Source: Pseudochrobactrum kiredjianiae (GTDB lineage Bacteria; Pseudomonadota; Alphaproteobacteria; Rhizobiales; Rhizobiaceae). Taken from it: DNA of 64,000 nt. Position 1 is the stretch's first letter; each line of letters begins with the position of its first letter. A program made the translations under genes and the position numbers. The stretch covers positions 186,001-250,000 of the forward strand of contig NZ_JAUCBM010000005.1 in the NCBI RefSeq assembly GCF_030362795.1, given 5' to 3'. The notes under the pieces are model-generated. The model saw only the letters and a list, made by a program, of their open reading frames with translations, made no database searches and was not told where the DNA came from. This document shows positions 26,955 to 35,578 of the stretch, piece after piece.

Positions 26955-26994
26955 AAAACGATAAAGGCCGGTGAAAACCGGCCTTTATCGTTTT
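26955..26994. terminator. Bidirectional Rho-independent terminator after gdhA
   Basis: A perfect 18-bp stem (26955-26972 with 26977-26994) with tetraloop GAAA. It ends in TTTT on both strands and lies between convergent gdhA and the VanZ-like gene. Confidence 0.92.
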
Positions 26995-27020
26995 GTGAAG
27001 TAAGTGAAATATCTATCTGA

Positions 27021-27368
27021 TTATTTTAAAGAATTTTTCCAAAAAATAATGATTTTTCCGAGAGCGACACCGGCTGTAGCGCCAGCAGATTTAACGAGAA
27101 AATCCGATAATTCGCCATGTCTGTCTGGTGTCAGGCGCTGCATCAATTCGAACAATCCGGCGGCAGAAATCAGCATAATCAGAACCAGCGCCCAGCGTTT
27201 CGGATAAGCCAGACAGAACAGAAGACCAATGACGAGCAGCATCATAAAGCGCTCAGCCGTGACATGACCCGGAATATGCGGACGGAAATTAATCGGGCTG
27301 ATTGTGACTGCAAGCAATGCTGCCAGCATCAACCAGGCCAGAACGGGTAAAACAGGAAAGCGACGCAT
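27021..27368 (-). CDS. VanZ-like small membrane protein
   Basis: 115 residues with three to four hydrophobic helices. The VanZ-like signature is the C-terminal FELMQRLTPDRHGELSDFLVKSAGATAGVALG: a Glu/Gln-rich turn, then D-x3-N/K-x-x-G. ISPINFRP in the first loop is also typical. VanZ-like proteins have been linked to glycopeptide resistance and envelope traits, but the function of this one is unknown. The ATG at 27368 directly abuts the stop codon of the upstream gene, so the two are co-translated. Confidence 0.75.
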   Translation of the reverse strand: MRRFPVLPVLAWLMLAALLAVTISPINFRPHIPGHVTAERFMMLLVIGLLFCLAYPKRWALVLIMLISAAGLFELMQRLTPDRHGELSDFLVKSAGATAGVALGKIIIFWKNSLK

Positions 27369-27719
27369 TTATTCCTCGTCAATCGGTAGCTGCTGAGTGT
27401 CATCCTGATTGCATGGCAAATACAGCATTTCAGTAAACAGCGTTTTGGCACTCTCACCGAGAATAAAATCGCGGTTGGCAATATCATCAACGCCCATGCA
27501 CCATTGCACGCCGCGCTGGGAAATGCCGAATTCATTAGAGAGATAGGATTTGGCGTAGTCGATGCCATCTGCACAATCTGCCTGTTTGCAAAAACCGCCG
27601 TCCTGAGCCAGTTGTTTCAGAGAGTTCTGGCCGGCTGACATTGTATAAAAATAGGTGCCTGCGGCCGTCAATGCGAGGACGCCACCAATAGCAATCAATG
27701 CAATGACCGTTTTTCTCAT
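27369..27719 (-). CDS. Small membrane-anchored protein of unknown function
   Basis: 116 residues. An N-terminal hydrophobic segment (about 4-28, IALIAIGGVLALTAAGTYFY) anchors or exports it. The rest is hydrophilic and outside, with four Cys (FCKQADC, QWCMG, LPCNQD) that could form two disulfides, and an acidic end (LPIDEE). I recognise no domain. The stop codon touches the start codon of the VanZ-like gene, so they probably act together. The 351 bp upstream to mgtE hold no gene that I can support and must contain both divergent promoters. Confidence 0.7.
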   Translation of the reverse strand: MRKTVIALIAIGGVLALTAAGTYFYTMSAGQNSLKQLAQDGGFCKQADCADGIDYAKSYLSNEFGISQRGVQWCMGVDDIANRDFILGESAKTLFTEMLYLPCNQDDTQQLPIDEE

Positions 27720-28070
27720 CGGAACTCTGTCTCAGCGGTTAAAAGTGCCTTTATCTGCGCCTTAGCATGAAGGATGCGTCGACTGCTAGACATTGTCGAG
27801 TGAAATGAGGCTATTTAGCATTCGTGAACATATGATCTTCTGCCAAGCTGATCGGGCTCATGCGGTTCAGTAAGGTGAAAGCGTGACATTTTTACGGTGG
27901 AGGGAGCTGAGGAAATTGCTTGCCGTAAGAGGTGTGTTTTTTTATAGAGGACGCAATGCTTCGGCAGCATTTTTGAAAGACACATTACCGATATACAGTT
28001 TTGCTACATGCTGTTTTTCGCGTAGCTTTATTGTCTGCTAATTTTTTACTCTCTTAATGAAACGGTTCTC
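27720..28070. promoter_or_regulatory. Intergenic region with divergent promoters
   Basis: No coding frame and no repeat are seen. I looked for a magnesium (M-box) riboswitch ahead of mgtE and do not find its conserved core. Confidence 0.35.
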
Positions 28071-29492
28071 ATGCAGCACATTGACCCGTCCCAAAATATC
28101 GATTCTGAAAAGCATATCCGGGAGGATGTGTATGATGAGGACGGTTCTGTCAGTGAAGCACTGGTTACGCGTATTGAGGAGGCGCTTGACGCCCGCGATG
28201 CCAGTAGTGTGCGTGATGAAGTGCGCGATCTGCACTCCTCCGAGCTTGGGCACCTGCTTGAAGCGCTGGATGGCAGCGAGCGGCAATCACTGGTTGAATT
28301 GCTGGGCGATGAATTCGACTTTGAGGCGCTGACCGAAGTTGATGAGGCGATCCGTCTTGAGATCGTCGATGCCATGCCCAACTCGCTGATCGCTGAGGGT
28401 GTGCAGGATCTTGATTCCGATGATGCGGTTTATATTCTTGAGGATATGGATCAGCAGGATCAGGATGAAATTCTTGCCAAGCTGCCATTTACCGAGCGTA
28501 TTCGCTTACGCCGTGCGTTGGAATATCCGGAAGACAGTGCAGGGCGCCGCATGCAGACAGAATTTGTGGCTGTGCCACCGTTCTGGACGATTGGTCAGAC
28601 GATTGACTATATGCGTGAGGATAACGACCTGCCGGATCGGTTCTCGCAGGTCTTTGTGATTGATCCGGCATTTCATCTCCTCGGCACGATTGATCTTGAC
28701 CGTCTGTTGCGCGTGCAGCGCGTTGTGCGGGTGGAAGATCTGATGGTTGAAGCGCGTCATGCTATTCCTGCGACGATGGATCAGGAAGAAGCCGCGCAGA
28801 TTTTCGAGCAGTATAACCTGCTTTCCACCGCTGTTCTCGACGAGAATGATCGTCTTGTCGGTGTGCTGACGATTGACGACGTAGTGGATGTTATTCAGGA
28901 AGAAGCCGAAGAGGATATTATGCGCCTCGGTGGTGTGGGCGATGAAGAATTGTCTGACAGCTTTATGACAATTGCCCGTTCACGCTCGCCATGGCTGTTC
29001 GTCAACCTGTTTACGGCTTTTCTCTCGGCTTCCGTGATTGGTCTGTTTGACGGCACAATTCAGCAGATGGTGGCGCTGGCTGTGCTGATGCCGATTGTTG
29101 CCTCTATGGGTGGCAATGCGGCGACCCAGACCATGACAGTCACTGTGCGTGCGATCGCAACCCGTAATATTGATATTCATAATGCTGCGCGCGTTATCCG
29201 TCGTGAGGCGCTGATCGGTCTGCTCAATGGCTTGATGTTTGCGGTTATGATCGGAGCAGTAGCGGGCTATTGGTTTGATAATGCACAGCTTGGCGGCATT
29301 ATTGGCAGTGCGATGATTATTAATATGCTGGCGGCGGCGCTGGGCGGTATTCTTATTCCGCTCTTGCTGCATCGCCTGGGGGCTGATCCGGCAATTGCTT
29401 CAGCCGTATTTGTGACCACTGTGACGGATGTTATCGGCTTTTTCGCCTTTCTCGGCCTTGCAACATGGTGGTTCGGATTTTCGTTCAGCTAA
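28071..29492 (+). CDS. mgtE: MgtE-family magnesium transporter
   Basis: 473 residues. The order is an N-terminal helical MgtE_N superhelix (about 40-145), two CBS domains (about 155-285, ending GVLTIDDVVDVIQEEAEEDI, a family signature), and five C-terminal membrane helices (about 300-470) with PIVASMGGNAATQTMTVTVRAIA, the conserved pore region of MgtE. The family forms a dimeric Mg2+ channel gated by Mg2+ bound between the cytoplasmic domains. Acidic residues are abundant in the N domain as expected. It is monocistronic. Confidence 0.95.
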   Translation: MQHIDPSQNIDSEKHIREDVYDEDGSVSEALVTRIEEALDARDASSVRDEVRDLHSSELGHLLEALDGSERQSLVELLGDEFDFEALTEVDEAIRLEIVDAMPNSLIAEGVQDLDSDDAVYILEDMDQQDQDEILAKLPFTERIRLRRALEYPEDSAGRRMQTEFVAVPPFWTIGQTIDYMREDNDLPDRFSQVFVIDPAFHLLGTIDLDRLLRVQRVVRVEDLMVEARHAIPATMDQEEAAQIFEQYNLLSTAVLDENDRLVGVLTIDDVVDVIQEEAEEDIMRLGGVGDEELSDSFMTIARSRSPWLFVNLFTAFLSASVIGLFDGTIQQMVALAVLMPIVASMGGNAATQTMTVTVRAIATRNIDIHNAARVIRREALIGLLNGLMFAVMIGAVAGYWFDNAQLGGIIGSAMIINMLAAALGGILIPLLLHRLGADPAIASAVFVTTVTDVIGFFAFLGLATWWFGFSFS

Positions 29493-29753
29493 ACTATTCG
29501 TGATTTAAAATTACGCTATTTGCGTCTTATGCGATTTTTTGTTGCGTAATTATTATTATTACATATGAATATTATTTTTGCTCAATGTGCAGATAATTAC
29601 TGTAAATAGGGTGCAAGAGTGCCGTTGTTTTCAACCGCAGAGCAGAATTCTGCTGAAAATAACGGCTTGTGAAATATCGCAATTACGAATGAAATATTGA
29701 CTTTTACGTAAATGCGGTGTCACAAAAGAGCATACAACGAATTGGTGGACTAA

Positions 29754-30140
29754 ATGCGTGAATATTATTCGATTACGGAGCTGACGAGGGAGTTTGGGAT
29801 TTCCACGCGAACTCTGCGCTTTTATGAGGATGAGGGGTTAATTCATCCTCTGCGCCGTGGTCGGACACGTTTATTTCGTCCGTCTGACAGGCATTTGCTC
29901 AAGCAGATTATGCGCGGCAAGCGGCTCGGTTTTTCAATCGCAGAAATTCACGAAATCATTCAGATGTATCGCGAACCACCGGGCGAAGCCGGTCAACTGC
30001 GTCTGCTCATCAAGCGGGTTGAAGAAAAGCGCGAAGATTTGCGTCAGAAACGTCGTGATATTGATGAGACTTTAGGTGAGCTGGATCAGGTGGAAGAAGC
30101 CTGCATCGGTCGCATGGCAGAACTTGGCGTTCGCACCTGA
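29754..30140 (+). CDS. MerR-family transcriptional regulator
   Basis: 128 residues. The winged-helix N-terminus reads YYSITELTREFGISTRTLRFYEDEGLIHPLRRGRTRLF, with the MerR hallmark RTLRFYE, and a long C-terminal dimerisation helix runs from about 78 to 122. No metal-binding Cys pair is present (only one Cys, in EEACIGR), so it is not a metal or SoxR sensor. The length and sequence resemble rhizobial LiuR-type regulators of branched-chain catabolism, but no such genes are next to it, so the target is unknown. The 261 bp upstream are A/T-rich with no gene. Confidence 0.88.
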   Translation: MREYYSITELTREFGISTRTLRFYEDEGLIHPLRRGRTRLFRPSDRHLLKQIMRGKRLGFSIAEIHEIIQMYREPPGEAGQLRLLIKRVEEKREDLRQKRRDIDETLGELDQVEEACIGRMAELGVRT

Positions 30141-30175
30141 TAATGAATTTTTATAGAGCGGAAGGGCGGCTTACG

Positions 30176-30222
30176 AGCATATCCCGAAAAGTGTGAAGCG
30201 GTTTTCGGATAAGATATGCGTT
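30176..30222 (+). repeat. RIME-like palindrome, family B, single hairpin
   Basis: Arms GCATATCCCGAAAA and TTTTCGGATAAGATATGC enclose GTGTGAAGCGG. It lies between the merR gene and the convergent DUF1624 gene, and its end touches the DUF1624 stop codon. Confidence 0.75.
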
Positions 30223-31228
30223 AATTCGATGGAATAAGCTGCCCTTCTTGCGTTTTGGCAACGCATTGTGCGGAGAATGTATTGAGTTTTTGCCGCTCTT
30301 CTTCTGTCGTGGTCTTGCTTGTCAGTAATTTTGTCAGTTGATTGGTTTCAATGACCTCCAGCATACAGCCGCAATAAGTCCGGCAGAACTGCGGGTCGCT
30401 GCCGATGCTGCACTGAGTTGTACATTGATTGACAAAATTCGCGGCTTGCACAGCCGGTGATGGCGGAATGATTGCGGAAAAGCCGTAGAGCAGCCCGATC
30501 AGAACCGGCTGATGCACCAGATAGAAAATCAGGCTGTGGCGACCGATAAAGGTGAGTAGGTGCTCAAGCCATGGTGGCTTGATGCCGCCTTGCAGCAGGC
30601 GCAGGAGGCCTGTGGCCTGCATGATGCGCGCAGCCGCAATACCGAGCAGAACGGCACCGAACCATGGAAACAGTGGTACATAATCATTGGAAACAGGATT
30701 GATGCTGGAAAGTCCGACCCACCATAAGGCGGGATGGTTGAAGAATTCAGCGCGATAATAAACCGGTGTGGCGATGATTGCAGCAGCCAGCAGAATGGTC
30801 AGCCACACAGGGCTACGGATAAATAACAGCCCGAGCAGGCTTGCCAGAGCAATCTGATGCAGAATGCCAAAGAAGATAAAGCCTTGTGGCATGAAGAACC
30901 ATGTCAGCAGACTGATTGCAGCGGCAGCAAGCACCACTTGTGCCAGACGCTTTAAGAATGGTCGCCAGCGAATAGCACGGCTATGGGCAAGTACTAAGCT
31001 GAACCCAACCAGAAACAGAAAGCTTGAGGCGATGCAGCGGGCGAATATCCGCCACCAGCCCTGACTGGCGCTGCCTTGTGCCAGATAGCCGAAAAACTCC
31101 AGATCCCAGCCGAAGTGATAAATTGCCATGGCAATGAGTGCCATACCGCGGGCAATATCCAGACGCCCGAGGCGCAAGCCGGATTTCATCGGTGTTTCAG
31201 CGTGAAGGGCAGTGCTGGCCGGATTCAT
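30221..31228 (-). CDS. DUF1624/acyltransferase-like membrane protein with Cys-rich C-terminal extension
   Basis: 335 residues. The start of the domain, RLDIARGMALIAMAIYHFGWDLEFFG, with its Asp-Ile-Ala-Arg-Gly and conserved His, matches the DUF1624/heparan-alpha-glucosaminide acetyltransferase-like family. About eight membrane helices follow, ending GRHSLIFYLVHQPVLIGLLYG. After about residue 255 comes a hydrophilic tail with six Cys in 25 residues (QCTTQCS, FCRTYCGCM) and a charged end. This tail is not part of the core membrane domain; it may be a periplasmic disulfide module or bind metal. Transferase activity is assumed from the family. The stop codon borders a family B repeat. Confidence 0.82.
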   Translation of the reverse strand: MNPASTALHAETPMKSGLRLGRLDIARGMALIAMAIYHFGWDLEFFGYLAQGSASQGWWRIFARCIASSFLFLVGFSLVLAHSRAIRWRPFLKRLAQVVLAAAAISLLTWFFMPQGFIFFGILHQIALASLLGLLFIRSPVWLTILLAAAIIATPVYYRAEFFNHPALWWVGLSSINPVSNDYVPLFPWFGAVLLGIAAARIMQATGLLRLLQGGIKPPWLEHLLTFIGRHSLIFYLVHQPVLIGLLYGFSAIIPPSPAVQAANFVNQCTTQCSIGSDPQFCRTYCGCMLEVIETNQLTKLLTSKTTTEEERQKLNTFSAQCVAKTQEGQLIPSN

Positions 31229-31613
31229 TGCAGACTTTCAGCAGATTGTTGTGGCTATCGCTATAGCTACAATGAGTTTGTGCCGGATGACAAGCTGTGA
31301 TGCTTTTGTCGGTTTCGGAAGCGCTTCTGGCCGGATAACGGATCGTAAAAGGCATTCATGCATGGTTATTATGCGGGGTTTTGACAGAGTTTTGCCGGAA
31401 TGGTAAATATGGCAACTTTAGAATTAATGTTTAAGTTATTGATATTTATTGCATTTTTCTATCATGGTAAATTTGCATAGCTGCTATGTCATGGTTTTGA
31501 CGCAATTGCAGATTGCTTGTGACAGGGCTTTGGAGTATAAATATCAGACAGGCATAGCAATAGTGCGGTGCATGTTCTCATGAATGAAATACCGGAAACG
31601 AGTAAAATATTCC
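31229..31613. promoter_or_regulatory. Intergenic region with an imperfect operator-like palindrome
   Basis: TTGTGGCTAT-N4-ATAGCTACAA (near 31248-31271) is an inverted repeat with one mismatch, just upstream of the DUF1624 start. Otherwise it is A/T-rich with no gene. Confidence 0.35.
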
Positions 31614-31712
31614 ATGGATGAAACAGTTCAGAAGTCCTGCTGGGGTGTAACCCTTTGGGCAGTTATTGGATTGGCCGCTGTAATTTTGTTGACCTATTTG
31701 TTCTCCGTGTAA
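31614..31712 (+). CDS. 32-residue single-span membrane peptide
   Basis: The frame ATG GAT GAA ACA ... TCC GTG TAA encodes 32 residues: a short charged start (MDETVQKS), then WGVTLWAVIGLAAVILLTYLF as one membrane helix, and a two-residue tail. It stands alone in a 960-bp gap between two genes and is followed by a good terminator 35 bp later, the arrangement of a real short transcript. A ribosome-binding site is weak (GGAAACGAG, 15-20 nt upstream). I do not recognise a family. Similar small membrane proteins often regulate transporters or stress proteases, but nothing here tells which. Confidence 0.6.
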   Translation: MDETVQKSCWGVTLWAVIGLAAVILLTYLFSV

Positions 31713-31744
31713 TCACGGATATTCAAAGAAATTTCAGAGCGTTT

Positions 31745-31780
31745 AAATCACCGGTGCTTTTAGCCCGGTGATTTTTTATT
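31745..31780 (+). terminator. Rho-independent terminator of the small membrane peptide gene
   Basis: Stem AAATCACCGG / CCGGTGATTT followed by a T-run (TTTTTTATT). Confidence 0.85.
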
Positions 31781-31960
31781 GTGACATGACGAATTATTTA
31801 TCGCCTGTTTGTCGCTTTCTTGCTGGTTTGTGGTGTATTTTGCACATGCTGCAGCCATATTAAGTGAGACACTTATGTGATCCGGTTTTACAGAACTGCA
31901 TAACGGGTTATATAAGGCTTGAGATGAGGGAGTTTGCGGGCAGTGATTTGCCTGCACTTT

Positions 31961-32066
31961 CTAGAGCATAATTCCTTAAACTTGGATCAGTTTAAGGTGA
32001 AATTATGCTCTAACTTTAAAGTGTTAGAGCGAGTTTTGTGTGCCAAGTCTGGCACACGGCGCTATA
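31961..32066 (+). repeat. Composite palindromic repeat, family A, copy 4
   Basis: Full element, second subtype: the first hairpin begins TAGAGCATAATTCC, then linker AACTTTAAAGTGTT, then the AGAGCG hairpin with GTGTGCCA / TGGCACAC arms. It lies in the 481-bp interval before sdaA, which holds no gene and must contain the sdaA promoter in its last 125 bp. Confidence 0.9.
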
Positions 32067-32193
32067 GAGCGTGTGGCGCATAATTATAGCTACAATGCTC
32101 ACTCTGGATTCTTTACTTTATCGCATACTCGCGGACGCTAAATGAGTCCATTTAACTGCGATATGCTCTGGAAATGAAAGAACGGTATCTTCT

Positions 32194-33597
32194 ATGTTCC
32201 TGTCAGTTTTTGACCTGTTTAAAATTGGCATCGGGCCGTCGAGTTCTCATACGATGGGACCGATGACGGCAGGGCATCAGTTTCTTAAAGAATTAAAAGA
32301 CGGCCAGTGGCCGCGTCCGCATAATGCGAAAGTCACGCGGATTAAAGCCTATCTGCATGGCTCATTGGCTTTTACCGGTATTGGTCATGCGACTGACCGT
32401 GCGGTTATTCTCGGTCTTTGCGGGTTTTTGCCAGCCAATATTGATCCTAATAATATGGACACTCTGCTGGCTAAGGTGAATGAAGAGCATAAAATTCGCC
32501 CAAGCGGTCATCCGGCCTATGACTTTGATCCGAAAGCGGATCTGGTAATGGATCGCAAGGTCGCCTTGCCTGGTCATGCCAATGGTTTGGCCTTTGAAGC
32601 GCTGGATCGTGATGATCGCGTTTTGCTGCGCCGCGTTTATTATTCCATCGGCGGTGGTTTTATCGTTACGGAAGAAGAGCTGAACGCCACGCGTGTGAGC
32701 GGTGGTAAAGCGCCTGCCGATGATAATGTGCCTTATCCGTTTGCGACAGCCAAAGCGATGCTGGAAATGTCGGCAAAGAGCGGTCTTTCCATCGCGGAAA
32801 TGAAGCGTGCCAATGAAGAAACCCGTATGAGCCGTGTAGAGCTGGATGCGGGGCTGGATAAAATCTGGGATGCCATGCGCAGCTGTATCGAGCGCGGGCT
32901 GACACAGGAAGGCATTATGCCGGGCGGGCTGAATGTACGTCGCCGTGCCAAGCAGTTGCATGACCGTTTGAATGAAGAATGGCGCCAGAACCGTCATAAT
33001 CCGCTGCTCGCCAATGACTGGCTGTCGGTTTATGCGATGGCGGTGAATGAGGAGAATGCTGCCGGTGGCCGTGTTGTGACCGCGCCGACCAATGGTGCAG
33101 CAGGCGTTGTGCCTGCGGTGATGCGCTATTATCTGCATTTCCATGAGGATGCGGACCAGAAGGGCATTCGTGACTTTCTGCTAACGTCTTCTGCAGTTGG
33201 TGGCATTATCAAGCATAATGCGTCGATCTCCGGTGCTGAAGTCGGCTGTCAGGGTGAGGTCGGTTCGGCTTCGGCTATGGCGGCAGCAGGGCTTGCTGCT
33301 GTTCTGGGCGGAACATCCGAGCAGATCGAGAATGCGGCCGAGATCGCGCTGGAACATCATTTGGGCATGACCTGTGATCCGATCGCCGGATTGGTTCAGG
33401 TGCCGTGTATTGAGCGTAATGCGCTTGGTGCGGTGAAGGCCGTAACTGGTGCGTCACTGGCCGTGAAGGGCGATGGTACGCATTTTGTGCCGCTTGATGC
33501 CTGTATCGAAACCATGCGTCAAACCGGCGTGGATATGAATGAGCGCTATAAAGAAACCAGTCTCGGCGGGCTTGCTGTGAATGTGGTTGAGTGCTGA
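32194..33597 (+). CDS. sdaA: L-serine ammonia-lyase (serine dehydratase), single-chain Fe-S type
   Basis: 467 residues. The beta domain begins [23 protein letters not shown], the invariant SSSHT substrate motif. The alpha domain carries [29 protein letters not shown] and [19 protein letters not shown], with the Cys that ligate an oxygen-sensitive [4Fe-4S] cluster. The enzyme converts L-serine to pyruvate and ammonia. Both domains are in one chain, as in E. coli SdaA. It is monocistronic and has its own terminator. Confidence 0.96.
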   Translation: MFLSVFDLFKIGIGPSSSHTMGPMTAGHQFLKELKDGQWPRPHNAKVTRIKAYLHGSLAFTGIGHATDRAVILGLCGFLPANIDPNNMDTLLAKVNEEHKIRPSGHPAYDFDPKADLVMDRKVALPGHANGLAFEALDRDDRVLLRRVYYSIGGGFIVTEEELNATRVSGGKAPADDNVPYPFATAKAMLEMSAKSGLSIAEMKRANEETRMSRVELDAGLDKIWDAMRSCIERGLTQEGIMPGGLNVRRRAKQLHDRLNEEWRQNRHNPLLANDWLSVYAMAVNEENAAGGRVVTAPTNGAAGVVPAVMRYYLHFHEDADQKGIRDFLLTSSAVGGIIKHNASISGAEVGCQGEVGSASAMAAAGLAAVLGGTSEQIENAAEIALEHHLGMTCDPIAGLVQVPCIERNALGAVKAVTGASLAVKGDGTHFVPLDACIETMRQTGVDMNERYKETSLGGLAVNVVEC

Positions 33598-33617
33598 TTT
33601 CATCTTTATAAAATACA

Positions 33618-33656
33618 GAAAACTCCGCATGATGAATGTGGAGTTTTTTGTTTTTA
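33618..33656 (+). terminator. Terminator after sdaA
   Basis: Stem AAACTCCGCAT / ATGTGGAGTTT with a short loop, followed by TTTTGTTTTT. It can also serve the convergent gene. Confidence 0.8.
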
Positions 33657-33678
33657 AACAATATTTTACGTAAACTTT

Positions 33679-34071
33679 TTAATCTTTTGAGGGAGCTTTG
33701 TTCAGGCGCTCGGCAATACGTGCTTTGTTGAGTGCAATTGCTGCTTCATCCGGCTGCCAGTCGGCACACCAAAGCGCCGGAATATTTTCAATCAGATGCT
33801 CGGTGGTGCGGTAGGACGGCTGATATTCACGTCGCAGCATTTCATCAATCAGTGCCTGCTGACGCTTAACCAGAAAACCCAGACGCGGATAGAAAAACCG
33901 CACATGACCTTTGCCAAGTGTATAGCTGCGCGGATTGCGCGGATCATCCGGTTTCTCGCCGCGCTCGATAGCGGCACGGGCGAGCGTAAAGATGCGTGGC
34001 AGTTCGCGATATTCTGCCACCAGATGCGGGCCGGTTAATTCTTGTGGCGGTATGCAATTGATACGGGTCAT
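33679..34071 (-). CDS. T4 endonuclease V-like pyrimidine-dimer DNA glycosylase
   Basis: 130 residues. The sequence MTRINCIPPQEL followed by HLVAEYRELPRIF is the T4 DenV signature. Thr2 is the N-terminal nucleophile once Met is removed, and Arg3, Arg22, Glu23 (the catalytic acid) and Arg26 are at the same numbers as in the phage enzyme. GKGHVRFFYPRLGFLVKRQQALIDEMLRR matches the central helix region. The enzyme would nick DNA at UV-induced pyrimidine dimers through a glycosylase/AP-lyase reaction. It starts within the stop codon of the sugar-kinase-like gene (overlap CATCA on the plus strand), so the two are translationally coupled. That pairing is unexpected for a repair enzyme. I see no LexA box upstream of the pair. 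Confidence 0.88.
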   Translation of the reverse strand: MTRINCIPPQELTGPHLVAEYRELPRIFTLARAAIERGEKPDDPRNPRSYTLGKGHVRFFYPRLGFLVKRQQALIDEMLRREYQPSYRTTEHLIENIPALWCADWQPDEAAIALNKARIAERLNKAPSKD

Positions 34072-34949
34072 CAGGATTGTGCCGTTTGGGTGTAGAGTTT
34101 TGCAGCGAGTGCCACCGCGCCGGTCAATGCATCGGCTTGCGGCGTGCGCAGACGTGGCTGATAGCGGACAGACAGACGCGGGCCATAGAGTGCGCCGAGA
34201 CCACCGATCAGCGACAGAACCGGCTGGTCGTCATGCATTGAGGCATCGAGTGCTGCTTCAATGGTCTCGACCGATTGTTTGAGGATTTTATCAGCCAGCG
34301 GATCATTCTGTGCTGCATATTCAAATACCAGCGGAGCAAACTGACCAAAATCATTCGGACGGGCATCATGGGCAAAGCGCACAATGGCATGAGGCTCATT
34401 ATCAAAATGTTTTAGCAGGGCTGAGCTGAGCGGGGTGCGTTTATAAATACCATCATGAACGAGCAGGGATTCTTCAATCAGTTTCTGGCCGAGGCGGGCG
34501 CCCCCGCCAAGATCGCTGACTTTAAAGCCCCAGCCGCCCTTCATCGTAACGCTGTTGTTGCGGCGAGAGATATAGACAGACCCGGTACCGAGAATAACCA
34601 CCACGCCATCTGCATCGCCGATTGCTCCTTGCAAAGCGATAATGCCGTCAGACACAACGCTGCTGTTGGCAAAGGGTAGGGCTTGTTGCAATTGGGCGGC
34701 AACACCGGAGACATTGGCGCCAGCCAGACCAAGACAGGCGGTGATACGGCTATAGCTATGAACCGGCAAATTGGCAGCCAGTAGCGCGGCATCTGTTGCG
34801 GACAAAATATTGACAACAGAGGTGTCCATATCGGTCATGATGTTTGCAGGGCCGGCCTGACCTGTACCCAGAACTTTGCCGGAGGTATCTGCGATTGTTG
34901 CGCGGCAGCCGGTGCCGCCACCGTCTACGCCAAGAATATAATCCGCCAC
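34071..34949 (-). CDS. BadF/BadG-family sugar kinase (N-acetylglucosamine kinase-like)
   Basis: 292 residues of the ASKHA ATPase fold. ILGVDGGGTGCRATIAD is the phosphate-1 loop, VVILGTGSVYISRR is phosphate 2 (with GTGS), and LSLIGGLGALYGPRL is the adenosine loop. GGWGFKVSDLGGGARLGQKLIEE is the typical BadF-family segment also found in GlcNAc kinases. It probably phosphorylates an (amino)sugar. The operon for a sugar ABC transporter lies just upstream in the opposite direction, so the two may share a promoter region and a substrate. The downstream gene is the DenV-like glycosylase, overlapping by one base. Confidence 0.87.
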   Translation of the reverse strand: MADYILGVDGGGTGCRATIADTSGKVLGTGQAGPANIMTDMDTSVVNILSATDAALLAANLPVHSYSRITACLGLAGANVSGVAAQLQQALPFANSSVVSDGIIALQGAIGDADGVVVILGTGSVYISRRNNSVTMKGGWGFKVSDLGGGARLGQKLIEESLLVHDGIYKRTPLSSALLKHFDNEPHAIVRFAHDARPNDFGQFAPLVFEYAAQNDPLADKILKQSVETIEAALDASMHDDQPVLSLIGGLGALYGPRLSVRYQPRLRTPQADALTGAVALAAKLYTQTAQS

Positions 34950-35578
34950 ATTATGCTCCCGATTCTTTATACGTTTGTGATGCAGGTTTTATTGCAGGAA
35001 ACGCAAATTGCCAATTCAAAGAATATCATCTTTTAAATCGTTTTAATTTGTCCTTACGGTCAATGAATTGCCAGCAAGATGTTTTTTCGAGTCGCAGTGT
35101 GCCGGTTAAATTGCAATCGGGGAATTGGTATTCAAGAATGGTCTTTTATGATGATCCATATGGTCGAAAAAAATAGAACCAATATTGCTGTTTGAATAAG
35201 ACGACTACCAGCGAATGCAACTAATGGTGATAAAATCTTTGCTTTTACTGGACAGCAAACGATATTTACGCATTACTCTATCGGAGGACAGACGGGAGAA
35301 GAGGTCTTAAAGGGGAACTGAGACCGGTTGGTTTATTTTCAAATATAGAACCAGTCCGGTTGTGAGGGAACTTCAGAGAATTATTCTTACCGCAATAAGT
35401 GGTTCTGTTCACAGGCTGCCGGACATAATTTTCTGTCCTTATGCCTGAATATGAAATCCGAGGCAGATATTGCAACGGTGCAGGTCTAAGAATGACGATC
35501 CGGAAAACCGGAGCTTTAAGAACAGAAACAAACACGTTTCATGACGCGCCAAATTGAGCGCGCCGCGGGGAGAGAAAA
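34950..35578. promoter_or_regulatory. Divergent control region of the kinase and sugar-transport operons
   Basis: 629 bp without a supported gene. An imperfect long inverted repeat (GACCGGTTGGTT ... AACCAGTCCGGTT, about 35322-35361) may be an operator. The SBP gene has its ribosome-binding site GGGGAGAGAAAA just before its ATG. Confidence 0.4.

Noticed and set aside
27720-28070. Magnesium riboswitch ahead of mgtE
   Set aside because: No conserved M-box core is seen.
32070-32175. Further RIME-like element before sdaA
   Set aside because: CATACTCG/CGATATGC-like arms occur, but pairing is too poor to call it a family member.
34844-35176. 110-codon frame at the start of the kinase gene region, plus strand
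   Set aside because: First part overlaps the kinase gene antisense; the remainder is promoter DNA with no pattern.
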